This document shows, piece after piece, positions 8,486 to 17,829 of a stretch of 64,000 nucleotides of DNA. The DNA is from Hymenobacter ruricola (lineage in GTDB: Bacteria > Bacteroidota > Bacteroidia > Cytophagales > Hymenobacteraceae). Position 1 is the first letter of the stretch. Each line of letters opens with the position of its first letter. The position numbers and the translations under genes were made by a program. The stretch is taken from positions 186,001-250,000 of the forward strand of contig NZ_JADQDM010000003.1 in assembly GCF_015694525.1 (NCBI RefSeq). The letters run 5' to 3'. The notes beneath the pieces are model-generated. The model ran no database searches. It had not been told where the DNA came from and saw only the letters and a list, made by a program, of their open reading frames with translations.

Positions 8486-8538
8486 CGCGGAGAAGATGGT
8501 ACACGAAAGCCGGGCCGCCCGCCAATACTTTTGACCTG

Positions 8539-11496
8539 ATGCCATTTGTCAATTCCACTTCCTGCTTCAGCAAATTGCCAGCGCGCCAGAACCGTTGGAA
8601 TCACCTTGCTTGCCGCGCGTTCCTGTTTGTCGGCTTGCTACTGGGTGCGGCCCAAGTTTCCGTCGCTGCCCATGCGGCGCCGGAGCCCTCCGCAGGGCGT
8701 AGGGACGCGACCCTTCGCGTCTCTTGGTTGAACGACGATGCCTGGACGAAACCCGCACGGCGCGGCCGCCGAGACGCAACCTATTGCGTCCCTACAGCAC
8801 GCCAAAAGGCTGCCAAAACCCGCACCATTCTGCTGCCCCAAAAAGCCCATTCCCGGCTGCAATACGGGGCCGGCCGGCTGGCTGCCGCCCTGCGTGCCGC
8901 CGGCTACCAGGTGCAGGTGCAGCAGGCCGATAAGCTGCCGAAAACCAAGGGCCTCATCGTAATCGGCCAGGCCGCCGACCCGCTGGTGCGGCAAGCCACG
9001 GCCGCCTTCCGCGCAACTTCTGACCAGGCGCCGGGCAAGGAAGGCTTCGCCATTACGTCGGCCAAAGACGACGCCCTGCTCATCAGCGGAGCCGATAATT
9101 CGGGCGCGCTCTACGGCTGCCTGGAACTGGCCGGGCAGGTGAAAAACCAGGGCCGGCTCAGCGACAACCTGCACCTCACCGACCAGCCCGAAATGGTGCT
9201 GCGCGGCACCTGCATCGGCGTGCAGAAGCCCACGTACCTGCCCGGCCGCGGCGTGTACGAGTACCCGTACACGCCCGAAACCTTTCCCTGGCTCTACGAC
9301 AAGGCCCTGTGGATTAAGTACCTCGACATGATGGCCGACAACCGGCTGAACTCGCTCTACCTCTGGAACGGCCACCCGTTTGCCTCGCTGGTGCGGCTGA
9401 AGGACTACCCGTTTGCGGTGGAAGTGGACGACGCCACGTTTCGGAAGAACGAAGAGATGTACCGCTTCCTGACCGAGGAAGCCGACAAGCGCGGCATCTG
9501 GGTGATTCAGATGTTCTACAACATCATCGTTTCCAAGCCCTTCGCCGAGCACTACAAGATTAAAACCCAGGACCGCGCCCGGCCCATCGTGCCGCTCATT
9601 GCGGACTACACCCGCAAGTCCATCGCCGCCTTCGTGGAGAAGTACCCGCACGTGGGCCTGATGGTGGCCCTGGGCGAGGCCATGGAAGGCGCCGGCCAGG
9701 ACGACGTGGACTGGTTCACGAAAACCATCATTCCCGGCGTGCAGGACGGCCTCAAGGCGCTGGGCCAGACCGAGCAGCCGCCCATCGTGCTGCGCGCCCA
9801 CGACACCGACGCTCCCCGCGTCATCACCGCCGCGCTGCCGCTCTACAAAAACCTCTACACCGAAGCCAAATTCAACGGCGAAGCCCTCACCACCTACACG
9901 CCGCGCGGCTCCTGGGCCGAGCTCCACCGCCAGCTGAGCGGCATGAATTCGGTGCACATCGAGAACGTGCACATCCTGGCCAACCTGGAACCGTTCCGCT
10001 ACGGCTCGGCCGATTTCATTCAGAAATCGGTGCAGGCCATGCACCGCACCTACGGCGCCAACGGCCTGCACCTCTACCCGCAGGCCTCGTACTGGGACTG
10101 GCCCTACTCGGCCGACAACGTGGCCGGCCGGCAGCTGGAAGTCGACCGCGACTGGATTTGGTACCAGGCCTGGGCCCGCTACGCCTGGCACGCCGACCGC
10201 CCCCGCCCGGCCGAAATTGCCTACTGGGGCAAGGAGCTGGGCGCAAAATTCGGCTGCGACGAGCAGGCCGGCGAGCAGATTCTGGAAGCCTATGAGCAGG
10301 CCGGCGAAATCGAGCCCAAGCTGCTGCGCCGCTACGGCATCACGGACGGCAACCGGCAGACGCTCACGCTGGGCATGCTCATGAACCAGCTGATTGACCC
10401 CAAGCGCTACGGCTTGTTTACGCTGCTGTATGAGTCGGAGGCGCCGGAGGGCGAGATGATTATCGAGTACGCCGAGAAGGAGGCAAAAGGGGAGAAGCAC
10501 GTGGGCGAAACCCCGCCGCAGGTGGCCGCCGAAGTGGTGGCGCACGGCCGGGCCGCCGTGGCCGCCATCGAGCGCGCCGCGCCCGCCATCACCAGGGACA
10601 AGGCCGAGTTTGAGCGCCTGAAAAACGATATGTACTGCCAGGACGCGCTGGCCAATTTCTATGCCGAAAAGGCGCGGGCCGCGTTGCAGGTGCTGCGCTA
10701 CAAGTACTCGCACAACGTGCAGGACCTGGCCGCCGCCGTGCCCCTGTTGCAAAGCAGCGTGGCGCACTGGCAGAAGCTGGTCGGCCTCACCAAGGGCACC
10801 TACCTCTACGCCAACAGCATGCAAACCTCGCAGCGAAAAATCCCGATGCGCGGCGTGGACGGCACCTACAAAACCTGGGCGGAAATGCTGCCCGTGTACC
10901 AGCGCGAGTTGGCCGATTTTCAGCACAACCTCGACTCATTGAAAACGGCGAAAAGCAGCGTAGCTACCCCGAAAGCCCAGGTGCTCCGCAACGCCCCGGT
11001 GGTGCTGCTGAACAAGAAGCCACAGCCCCTGTGGATAGCCGCCGGCCAGCCGGCTTTTGCCGATACCACGGCCCGCATCACGGCCTTTGCGCCCGAATTG
11101 GCCGGGCTGGAAGGGGTCCTGTTTAGCCGGGCGCAGCAGGTAGCCCAGGGCACCGAAATCCGGTTTTCAACCAAAAAGCCGGTGCAGGTGCTGGTTGGGT
11201 TTTTCACCCAGAAAAGCCCGCGCTACCTGCCCGTTCCCACCCTGGAAATTGACGCCAGCGCCAACGACTACGGCCAGGCCGACAGCAAGATTTTGAATGC
11301 CCTGGCAATTGAAGGAATGCCGCCCGTGAACGTGCACGCTTACTCCTTCAAAGCCGGCACGCACACGCTCAACCTGGCCCGCGGGTCTTGTGTGGTGTTG
11401 GGTTTCGTGGATGCCACGCAGCCGCTGCGCACCTATGATGCCGGACTGGGCGAAGGGGTGCGGAAGGTGGGCGAATTGGATTGGTTGTTTGAGTAG
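8539..11496 (+). CDS. Secreted glycoside hydrolase with GH67 N-terminal-like domain
   Basis: 985 residues from the ATG at 8539, which gives a long n-region and the hydrophobic core AFLFVGLLLGAAQVSVAAHA. Residues ~90-205 form an alpha/beta domain like the non-catalytic N-terminal domain of GH67 and GH20 enzymes (KTRTILLPQKAHSRLQYG, ISGADNSGALYGCLELAG). A TIM barrel follows (LRGTCIGVQKPTYLPG, MMADNRLNSLYLWNGHPF, VALGEAMEGAG, LHLYPQASYWDWPYS), then a helical region and a C-terminal beta domain. Databases tend to label this type alpha-glucuronidase-like; the real substrate is unknown. About 33 residues just after the signal peptide (roughly 54-86, rich in RRDAT) are encoded by an in-frame F2 palindromic element and are probably not part of the enzyme fold. 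Confidence 0.75.
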   Translation: MPFVNSTSCFSKLPARQNRWNHLACRAFLFVGLLLGAAQVSVAAHAAPEPSAGRRDATLRVSWLNDDAWTKPARRGRRDATYCVPTARQKAAKTRTILLPQKAHSRLQYGAGRLAAALRAAGYQVQVQQADKLPKTKGLIVIGQAADPLVRQATAAFRATSDQAPGKEGFAITSAKDDALLISGADNSGALYGCLELAGQVKNQGRLSDNLHLTDQPEMVLRGTCIGVQKPTYLPGRGVYEYPYTPETFPWLYDKALWIKYLDMMADNRLNSLYLWNGHPFASLVRLKDYPFAVEVDDATFRKNEEMYRFLTEEADKRGIWVIQMFYNIIVSKPFAEHYKIKTQDRARPIVPLIADYTRKSIAAFVEKYPHVGLMVALGEAMEGAGQDDVDWFTKTIIPGVQDGLKALGQTEQPPIVLRAHDTDAPRVITAALPLYKNLYTEAKFNGEALTTYTPRGSWAELHRQLSGMNSVHIENVHILANLEPFRYGSADFIQKSVQAMHRTYGANGLHLYPQASYWDWPYSADNVAGRQLEVDRDWIWYQAWARYAWHADRPRPAEIAYWGKELGAKFGCDEQAGEQILEAYEQAGEIEPKLLRRYGITDGNRQTLTLGMLMNQLIDPKRYGLFTLLYESEAPEGEMIIEYAEKEAKGEKHVGETPPQVAAEVVAHGRAAVAAIERAAPAITRDKAEFERLKNDMYCQDALANFYAEKARAALQVLRYKYSHNVQDLAAAVPLLQSSVAHWQKLVGLTKGTYLYANSMQTSQRKIPMRGVDGTYKTWAEMLPVYQRELADFQHNLDSLKTAKSSVATPKAQVLRNAPVVLLNKKPQPLWIAAGQPAFADTTARITAFAPELAGLEGVLFSRAQQVAQGTEIRFSTKKPVQVLVGFFTQKSPRYLPVPTLEIDASANDYGQADSKILNALAIEGMPPVNVHAYSFKAGTHTLNLARGSCVVLGFVDATQPLRTYDAGLGEGVRKVGELDWLFE
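8698..8796. repeat. Palindromic element, family F2, inside a coding sequence
   Basis: The left arm starts at 8699 (GTAGGGACGCGACCCTTCGC) and the right arm ends at 8795 (...TATTGCGTCCCTAC). Inner flanks carry GGTTGAACGACG as in other F2 copies. Arms are diverged from each other. The stretch of about 99 bp is read through in frame by the hydrolase gene. Confidence 0.8.
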
Positions 11497-11500
11497 CTAT

Positions 11501-11568
11501 GTAGCGCGGACTTTGTAGTCCGCGTCGTTGATAACCTGACCTGCCGCGGACTACAAAGTCCGCGCTAC
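11501..11568. repeat. Palindromic element, F1 variant
   Basis: 24-bp perfect arms (GTAGCGCGGACTTTGTAGTC plus CGCG) at 11501-11524 and 11545-11568, with a 20-nt loop. Each arm contains GGACT...AGTCC. It lies between the hydrolase stop and the next start, and could serve as a terminator-like hairpin but lacks a T run. Confidence 0.85.
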
Positions 11569-11578
11569 TTTCCTTGCT

Positions 11579-13129
11579 ATGAAACCCACTCGCTTGCTTT
11601 TTGCTCTCAGCCTGCTCAGCACCGCCCTGGCCGCTGCCCAGCAGCCCGCGCCCGTGCTCACGCCCGAGCACCTGCGCGCCAGCGTGGCCCGCTTCAATGC
11701 CCTGGACAAGGAAGACGTCATCAACCTCGTGCCCAACGCCCAGGCGGCCGACTGGCTGGCCCGGCAGGTGCCGCTGTTTGAGTGCCCCGACTCGGCCATT
11801 CAGGAAACGTACTACTACCGCTGGTGGACCTTCCGCAAGCACCTCAAGCAGACGCCCGACGGCTACGTGTTCACGGAGTTCATTACGCCGATGAAGCACG
11901 CCGGGCCCTACAACACCATCAGCAGCGCGCTGGGGCACCATCTCAACGAAGGGCGCTGGCTGCACGACCCGCAGTACATCGACCAGTACACGCGCTTCTG
12001 GCTCACGGCCCGGCAGCCGCAGGTGAATGCCAAGCTGCACAGCTTCAGCAGCTGGCTGCAGGATGCGGTGTATGGCCTGTATGAAGTAAATAACAACCAG
12101 GCATTTGTGCAGGAACTGCTGCCCGCGCTCAGCGCCGATTACCGGCAGTGGGAAAAGGAGCGCCGGCTGCCCAGCGGCCTGTTTTGGCAGTACGACGTGC
12201 GCGATGCCATGGAGGAATCCATCAGCGGCGGGCGCAAGGAGCAGAACGTGCGGCCCACCATCAACAGCTACATGTACGGCAATGCCAAAGCCCTGGCCGC
12301 CATGGCCAAACTGGCCAAAAACGATACCCTGGAGCGCACATACGCCGCCAAAGCCCAGCAGCTCCGCGCCGACGTGCAAAAGACGCTCTGGGACCCCAAA
12401 GCCAGCTTTTTCAAGGTGCAGTATGCCAAGGGCGGCCTCTGCGAGGCGCGGGAGGAGCTGGGCTACATTCCCTGGTATTTCAATTTGCCCGCCGACAAGC
12501 CGCAGTACGCCAAGCAGTGGGCGCAATTGACTGATGAAGGCGGTTTCCGGGCGCCCTGGGGCCTCACCACGGCCGAGCGCCGGGCGCCGGGCTTCCGCAC
12601 CCACGGCTCGGGCCACGGCTGCGAGTGGGACGGCGCCGTGTGGCCCTACGCCACCACCCAAACCCTGAAAGGCCTCGCTAACCTGCTCACCGAGTACAAG
12701 CATCACGACGGCATGAGCGCGCAGGTTTATTACGACGAGCTGCGCAAATACGCCCGCTCGCACCAGAAAAACGGCGTGCCTTACCTAGGTGAGTATCAAG
12801 ACGAAAAAACCGGCGAGTGGCTGAAGGGCGACAACCCGCGCAGCAGCTACTACAACCACTCCGGCTTCGCCGATTTGGTGATAACCGGCTTGGTGGGCTT
12901 GAAGCCACGCCCGGACAACGTGGTCGAAGTTTTTCCGCTGGTGCCCGCCGGCCAGTGGGATTGGTTTGCCCTCGACCAGGTGCGCTACCACGGCCGGATG
13001 ATTTCGGTGGTGTGGGACAAAACCGGCCAGAAATACGGCCGCGGCCAGGGCCTGCGCATTTTTGCCGATGGCAGGGAAATTGGACACGCCAAGGAATTGA
13101 AGCGGGTGACGGCTAAGCTGCCGGGATGA
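11579..13129 (+). CDS. Secreted (alpha/alpha)6-barrel glycosidase, MGH1-like
   Basis: 516 residues, signal peptide MKPTRLLFALSLLSTALAAA. The mature part reads as an (alpha/alpha)6 toroid of the mannosylglycerate-hydrolase-like / GH63-like type: TYYYRWWTFRKHLK (~75), DVRDAMEESISGG, RPTINSYMYGNAKALAAMA, ELGYIPWYFNLP, HGSGHGCEWDGAVWPYAT (~340) and a terminal FPLVPAGQWDWFALD. Clan members use an acid from such a DxxExS or EWDG-type loop, but the actual residues cannot be fixed here. It is placed between the GH67N-like and GH28 genes, each separated by a palindromic element. The sugar removed is unknown. Confidence 0.72.
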   Translation: MKPTRLLFALSLLSTALAAAQQPAPVLTPEHLRASVARFNALDKEDVINLVPNAQAADWLARQVPLFECPDSAIQETYYYRWWTFRKHLKQTPDGYVFTEFITPMKHAGPYNTISSALGHHLNEGRWLHDPQYIDQYTRFWLTARQPQVNAKLHSFSSWLQDAVYGLYEVNNNQAFVQELLPALSADYRQWEKERRLPSGLFWQYDVRDAMEESISGGRKEQNVRPTINSYMYGNAKALAAMAKLAKNDTLERTYAAKAQQLRADVQKTLWDPKASFFKVQYAKGGLCEAREELGYIPWYFNLPADKPQYAKQWAQLTDEGGFRAPWGLTTAERRAPGFRTHGSGHGCEWDGAVWPYATTQTLKGLANLLTEYKHHDGMSAQVYYDELRKYARSHQKNGVPYLGEYQDEKTGEWLKGDNPRSSYYNHSGFADLVITGLVGLKPRPDNVVEVFPLVPAGQWDWFALDQVRYHGRMISVVWDKTGQKYGRGQGLRIFADGREIGHAKELKRVTAKLPG

Positions 13130-13130
13130 A

Positions 13131-13221
13131 CGATGTAGAGACGCGACACTTCGCGTCTCAACGTTGAACGACCCACGCATGGCGCAGACGCCGAGACGCG
13201 AAGTGTCGCGTCTCTACATCG
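13131..13221. repeat. Palindromic element, family F2
   Basis: Perfect 29-bp arms at 13131-13159 and 13193-13221 (CGATGTAGAGACGCGACACT...). Each arm has the internal hairpin GAGACGCGA-CAC-TTCGCGTCTC. It occupies the whole gap before the GH28 gene, ending 12 bp before its start. Confidence 0.9.
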
Positions 13222-13233
13222 TACCAACCTTCT

Positions 13234-14787
13234 ATGAAACACTTTCTTGCTGCCTTTCTCCTGCTTCTGAGCATCTCCGCCGCCCGCGCGCAGGACTACT
13301 ACAACGTGCTGAAATACGGCGCCCGCAACGACAGCACGAAGCTCGCTACCGCCGCCATTGCCAAGGCCATTGATGCGGCCAGCAAGGCGGGCGGCGGCAC
13401 CGTGTACTTCCCGGCCGGGCGCTACCGCACCGGCCCCATTCACCTCAAAAGCAACATTACCATTGAGATAGGAGCAGGCGCTATCCTGTACTTCAGCGAC
13501 AATTTCGACGACTACCTGCCCATGGTGCCTTCGCGCTACGAGGGCATCGACGTGACCAGCTTTTCGCCGCTGTTCTACGCTTACAAGGCGCAGAACATCA
13601 CCATCCGGGGCCGGGGCATTATTGACGGGCAGGGCAAAAAGTGGTGGGACTACGCCGAAGGGCAGTCGCGCAAAAGCCAGGACTCGAAGTGGCAGCAGGA
13701 ATTCAAGCGGCTCAACGCCAACATCCTCAGGCCCGACGAAGCGGGCGGCGTGATTGACCGGGCGTTTCTGCGGCCGCCGTTCATTCAGCCCATGTTTTGC
13801 CAGAACGTGCTCATCGAAGGCATCACCATCCGCAACTCGCCGTTCTGGACGGTGAACCCGGAGTTCTGCGAAAACGTGACCGTGACCGGCGTCACAATCA
13901 CCAACCCGAAGTCGCCGAACACCGACGGCATCAACCCCGAGTCGTGCCGCTACGTGCACATTTCGAACTGCCACATCAGCGTGGGCGACGACTGCATCAC
14001 CATCAAATCGGGCAAGGACGCGGCCGGCCGCAAAATGAACGTGCCGGCCGAAAACTACACCATCACCAACTGCACCATGCTCAGCGGGCACGGCGGCGTG
14101 GTCATTGGCTCGGAGATGTCGGGCGGGGTGAAAAAAATTGTGATTTCCAACTGCGTGTTTGACGGCACCGACCGCGGCATTCGCATCAAAACGGCCCGCG
14201 GGCGCGGCGGCGTGGTGGAAGACATTCGCGTCGACAACATCGTGATGAAGAACATCCGCGAGCAGATGATTGTGCTCGACATGCAGTACGCCAAAACCAC
14301 GCCGGAGCCGGTGTCGGAGCGCACGCCGCGTTTCCGCAACATCCATTTCAGCAACATCACCGCCGAGGGCAACCAGGCCGGCCTGCTGAACGGCCTGAGC
14401 GAAATGCCCATCGAAAACGTCTCGTTTTCCAACCTGAACCTCGACGCCAAGCAGGGCTTCACCATCCGCGAGGCGCGCAACATCGCCTTTCACAACGTGC
14501 AGGTGAACACCACCCTCGGCCCGGCCGTGCGTGCCGAAAGCGTGCAGCTGCTGCGCCTCGACGGCGTGGGCAGCGCCACGCCCTTGGCCGGCACCCCGCA
14601 GGTGGAGCTGAACAACGTGCAGGATGCCTTCATCTACAACTCCTTCCCGGCGCTGGGTACTGAAACCTACCTCAAGCTCAAGGGCGCCAAAACCCGCAGC
14701 ATTGTGCTGCAAAACAACAATTTTAAGTACGTGAAAGCGCCCGTGTCGCAAGATGAAGCCGTGACGGAGCGCGTGGTGGGGCCGTAG
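13234..14787 (+). CDS. Secreted polygalacturonase, glycoside hydrolase family 28
   Basis: 517 residues, signal peptide MKHFLAAFLLLLSISAARAQ. All four GH28 active-site motifs are present: NTD at 229-231 (SPNTDGINPES), the Asp pair 252-253 (VGDDCITIKSG), GHG at 285-287 (LSGHGGVVIGSE) and RIK at 317-319 (RGIRIKTARG). The fold is a right-handed beta-helix that hydrolyses alpha-1,4-galacturonide bonds by inversion. Length and the N-terminal YYNVLKYGARNDST segment are normal for Bacteroidota GH28, many of which are exo-acting. It works with the PL1 lyases on the homogalacturonan backbone. Confidence 0.95.
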   Translation: MKHFLAAFLLLLSISAARAQDYYNVLKYGARNDSTKLATAAIAKAIDAASKAGGGTVYFPAGRYRTGPIHLKSNITIEIGAGAILYFSDNFDDYLPMVPSRYEGIDVTSFSPLFYAYKAQNITIRGRGIIDGQGKKWWDYAEGQSRKSQDSKWQQEFKRLNANILRPDEAGGVIDRAFLRPPFIQPMFCQNVLIEGITIRNSPFWTVNPEFCENVTVTGVTITNPKSPNTDGINPESCRYVHISNCHISVGDDCITIKSGKDAAGRKMNVPAENYTITNCTMLSGHGGVVIGSEMSGGVKKIVISNCVFDGTDRGIRIKTARGRGGVVEDIRVDNIVMKNIREQMIVLDMQYAKTTPEPVSERTPRFRNIHFSNITAEGNQAGLLNGLSEMPIENVSFSNLNLDAKQGFTIREARNIAFHNVQVNTTLGPAVRAESVQLLRLDGVGSATPLAGTPQVELNNVQDAFIYNSFPALGTETYLKLKGAKTRSIVLQNNNFKYVKAPVSQDEAVTERVVGP

Positions 14788-14805
14788 TTGAAGTGAAACC
14801 TAACC

Positions 14806-14906
14806 GTCATGCAGAGCGCAGCGAAGCATCTCGCTTGCCGCCACTAATTCCACTTGCTGATTGAATTACGCCTGCAGGCGAGATGCTTCGCTACGCTCTG
14901 CATGAC
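14806..14906. repeat. Palindromic element, family F4
   Basis: 29-bp arms at 14806-14834 and 14878-14906 (GTCATGCAGAGCGCAGCGAA plus GCATCTCGC) with one mismatch, between GH28 and GH95. Confidence 0.9.
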
Positions 14907-14935
14907 AGGTTGATTCTAAGCTGATTTCTATTTCA

Positions 14936-17749
14936 ATGCCGCGCCTCCTTTTTTTTCTCCTATTGCTCGCCCTCCCCGCCGCGGCCCAGCAGCCGCTGAA
15001 GCTGTGGTACGCCCAGCCCGCCGAAAAGTGGACCGACGCGCTGCCCCTCGGCAACGGCCGACTCGGCGGCATGGTGTTCGGGGGTGTGGCCCAGGAGCAC
15101 ATTCAGTTCAACGAAGCCACGCTCTGGACCGGCCGGCCGCGCCCCTACGCCCGGCCCGGCGCCGCGCCGTACCTGCCCCAAATCCGCCAGCTGCTGGCCG
15201 AAGGCAAGCAGGCCGAGGCCGAACAACTGGCCGAGCAGCATTTCATGGGCCTGAAAGACCACGAGGAAACCTACGACGCCGAAAAAGCCGCCTGGCTGCA
15301 AAAGCTGCGCGCCGTGAGCGTGGCGCAGGCCCTGGCCCAGCCCGGCTGGAAACCCCTGGCCATCCCCACGCCCAACGGCTGGGAAAGTGCCGGCCTGGAA
15401 GGACTGGACGGCGCGGTCTGGTTTCGAACCAGCTTCGACCTGCCGGCAGCCTGGGCCGGCAAAGACCTCACGCTGAGCCTGGGCCGCATCCGCGACGCGG
15501 ACGTGACCTACGTGAACGGCCAGCAAGTGGGCACCGACGAGGGCATCAGCAAGAAGCGGCGCTACCGGGTGCCGGCCGCTGCCCTCCGGCCGGGCCGCAA
15601 CGAAGTGGTGGTACAGGTTATCAATTACTTCGACAAGGGCGGACTGATTGGGGTGAAGGAAAAGCAGCCGGTTTTCGTGGCCTACCCGGAAGGCGCGGCC
15701 TCCGAAACCGGCGTGGCGCTGGACCCCGCCTGGCAGTACTGGGTGCAGGATGCCAACCCGCCGCTGGCCCCCAGCTACCAGGCTTCGTACCAGCCGTTTG
15801 GGGATTTGTGGCTGGATTTCGCGCAGACGGGAGCGGTGAGCGGGTACCGCCGCGAGCTGGACATCAGCCGGGCCGTGGCCCGAACTACTTACCAGCAGGG
15901 CGGGGTGGCGTTTACGCGGGAATACTTTGCCAGCGCCCCGCACCAAACGCTGGTCACTCACCTGACGGCCGGTACCAAGGGCAAGCTCACATTCACGGCG
16001 CGGCTGGGCAGCGCCCACAGCCAGCGCAAAACCTACCGGCTCGACGACCACACGCTGGCCCTCGCGGTGCAGGTGCGCGACGGCGTGTTGCGCGGAGTGA
16101 GCTACCTGCGCATTTTTTCGGACGGCAACATCACCGTCACCGATGACCAGATTCGGATAGAAAACGCCGGCAATGCCACGCTGTGCTTGGTGGCGGCCAC
16201 CAATTTCAAGAGCTACCAGGACGCATCGGGGCAGCCGGAGCAGCGGGCGCAACTCGTGCTGGACCGTACGTCCAAAGTCTTGTACGAAGACCTCAGGACG
16301 GCCCACATTCGGGACTACCAGCCGTTGTTCAATCCCTTTGCCCTCGACCTCGGCCACACGCCCAATGAGCAGCTGCCGACCGACCGGCGCATCCAGAACT
16401 TCAGCCCCGCCGCCGACCCCGGGCTGCTGGCGCTCTACCTGCAGTACGGGCGCTATTTGCTGATTTCGTCGTCGCGGGCCGGCGGGCTGCCGGCCAATTT
16501 GCAGGGCCTCTGGAACGAGTCGCTGACGCCCTCCTGGGGCAGCAAGTACACCACCAACATCAACCTGGAAATGAACTACTGGCCGGCCGAGGTGCTGAAC
16601 CTCTCGGCCTGCACCACGCCCCTGTTCAAGTTTCTGGACGAGGCCGCCCAGGCCGGCCAGGCCACCGCCAAAGCCCACTACAACGCGCCCGGCTGGGTGT
16701 TGCACCACAACACCGATATCTGGGCCGGCACTGCGCCCATCAACGCCGCCAACCACGGCATCTGGGTGACGGGCGCGGCCTGGCTCTGCCAACCCATTTG
16801 GGAGCATTACCAGTTCACGCAGGACCGCCGGTTTTTGCGCGACCACTACCCCGTGCTGAAGGAAGCCGCCCGGTTTTACGCCAGCTTTTTGGTGAAAGAC
16901 CCACGCACCGGTTGGCTCATCAGCACGCCCTCCAACTCGCCCGAGCACGGCGGGCTGGTGGCCGGCCCCACCATGGACCACCAGATTATCCGGGAACTGT
17001 TCAAAACCACGGCCGAGGCAGCCAAGGTGCTGGGCGTGGACGCTGACCTGCAATTGGAATGGATTGCTAAAGCCAGCCAGCTGGCCCCGAACCAAATCGG
17101 CCGGCACGGCCAGCTGCAGGAGTGGCTCGAAGACAAGGACGACCCCGCCGACACGCACCGCCACCAGTCGCACCTGTGGGGCGTGTTTCCGGGCACTGAC
17201 ATCACCTGGAACGAGCCCCAACTGATGCAGGCCGCCCGCACCTCCCTCACGCAGCGCGGCGACGGCGGCACCGGCTGGAGCCTGGCCTGGAAAGTGAACC
17301 TCTGGGCTCGTTTCCGCGACGGCGACCACGCCCTGCGCATCCTCGAAAAGCTGCTCTCGCCCGCCGAAAACGGCACCGGCCCCGAACAGGGCGGCGTGTA
17401 CAAGAACCTCTTCGACGCCCACCCGCCCTTCCAGATTGACGGCAACTTTGGCGGGGCCGCCGGCATGGCCGAAATGCTGCTGCAAAGCCAGGCCGGCGCG
17501 CTCGATTTACTGCCCGCCCTGCCTGCTGCCTGGCCCACCGGCAGCGTGCGCGGCCTGCGCGCCCGCGGCGGCTTTGTGGTAGACCTGAAGTGGGCCGGGC
17601 ACAAGCTGCAAACCGTGGCTATCAAGTCGGAAGCCGGGCGGGAGTGCGTGGTGAAGTATGGCGGCAAGGAGCTGCGGTTTGCGACGAAACCGGGCGGAAT
17701 GTATAAGCTGGCGGACGTAGGGGCGGGGCTCGCCCCCGCCCGCCGTTGA
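14936..17749 (+). CDS. Secreted GH95 alpha-L-fucosidase/alpha-L-galactosidase with inserted jelly-roll domain
   Basis: 937 residues, signal peptide [19 protein letters not shown]95 hallmarks: [42 protein letters not shown] (~525), [37 protein letters not shown] and [16 protein letters not shown]. Residues ~115-260 break the usual N-terminal domain with a galactose-binding-like jelly roll ([31 protein letters not shown]) of the kind inserted in SASA esterases. GH95 removes alpha-L-fucose or alpha-L-galactose; the RG-II context would fit L-galactose but the sequence does not decide. The last residues ([10 protein letters not shown]) and stop lie in an F3 element that continues into the next gene. 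Confidence 0.9.
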   Translation: MPRLLFFLLLLALPAAAQQPLKLWYAQPAEKWTDALPLGNGRLGGMVFGGVAQEHIQFNEATLWTGRPRPYARPGAAPYLPQIRQLLAEGKQAEAEQLAEQHFMGLKDHEETYDAEKAAWLQKLRAVSVAQALAQPGWKPLAIPTPNGWESAGLEGLDGAVWFRTSFDLPAAWAGKDLTLSLGRIRDADVTYVNGQQVGTDEGISKKRRYRVPAAALRPGRNEVVVQVINYFDKGGLIGVKEKQPVFVAYPEGAASETGVALDPAWQYWVQDANPPLAPSYQASYQPFGDLWLDFAQTGAVSGYRRELDISRAVARTTYQQGGVAFTREYFASAPHQTLVTHLTAGTKGKLTFTARLGSAHSQRKTYRLDDHTLALAVQVRDGVLRGVSYLRIFSDGNITVTDDQIRIENAGNATLCLVAATNFKSYQDASGQPEQRAQLVLDRTSKVLYEDLRTAHIRDYQPLFNPFALDLGHTPNEQLPTDRRIQNFSPAADPGLLALYLQYGRYLLISSSRAGGLPANLQGLWNESLTPSWGSKYTTNINLEMNYWPAEVLNLSACTTPLFKFLDEAAQAGQATAKAHYNAPGWVLHHNTDIWAGTAPINAANHGIWVTGAAWLCQPIWEHYQFTQDRRFLRDHYPVLKEAARFYASFLVKDPRTGWLISTPSNSPEHGGLVAGPTMDHQIIRELFKTTAEAAKVLGVDADLQLEWIAKASQLAPNQIGRHGQLQEWLEDKDDPADTHRHQSHLWGVFPGTDITWNEPQLMQAARTSLTQRGDGGTGWSLAWKVNLWARFRDGDHALRILEKLLSPAENGTGPEQGGVYKNLFDAHPPFQIDGNFGGAAGMAEMLLQSQAGALDLLPALPAAWPTGSVRGLRARGGFVVDLKWAGHKLQTVAIKSEAGRECVVKYGGKELRFATKPGGMYKLADVGAGLAPARR

Positions 17750-17829
17750 ACGAAGACGGAATGACGATTTTGCGGCTGCTGCAACGATTTTGGGCCACGA
17801 CGGGCGGGGGGAAGTCCTGCCCCTGCATC
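17717..17829. repeat. Palindromic element, family F3, bridging two genes
   Basis: Left arm 17717-17753 (GTAGGGGCGGGGCTCGCCCC...) holds the GH95 C-terminus and stop; degenerate right arm 17801-17829 (CGGGCGGGGGGAAGTCCTGC...) is inside the signal-peptide codons of the next gene, whose ATG (17761) lies in the loop. Confidence 0.7.

Larger units (their letters stand above)
8061..8538. other. Divergent intergenic region between PL1 and the GH67N-like gene
   Basis: 478 bases with no intact gene. It holds a possible decayed small gene (8117-8318, reverse strand) and two copies of the AAnATnCTAsA motif, at 8135-8152 on the reverse strand and about 8469-8485 on the forward strand, each facing its neighbouring gene. 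The remainder shows no recognisable structure. Confidence 0.5.

Noticed and set aside
8525..8532. TACTTTTG just before the GH67N-like start as a -7 box
   Set aside because: It would put the transcript start within a few bases of the ATG.
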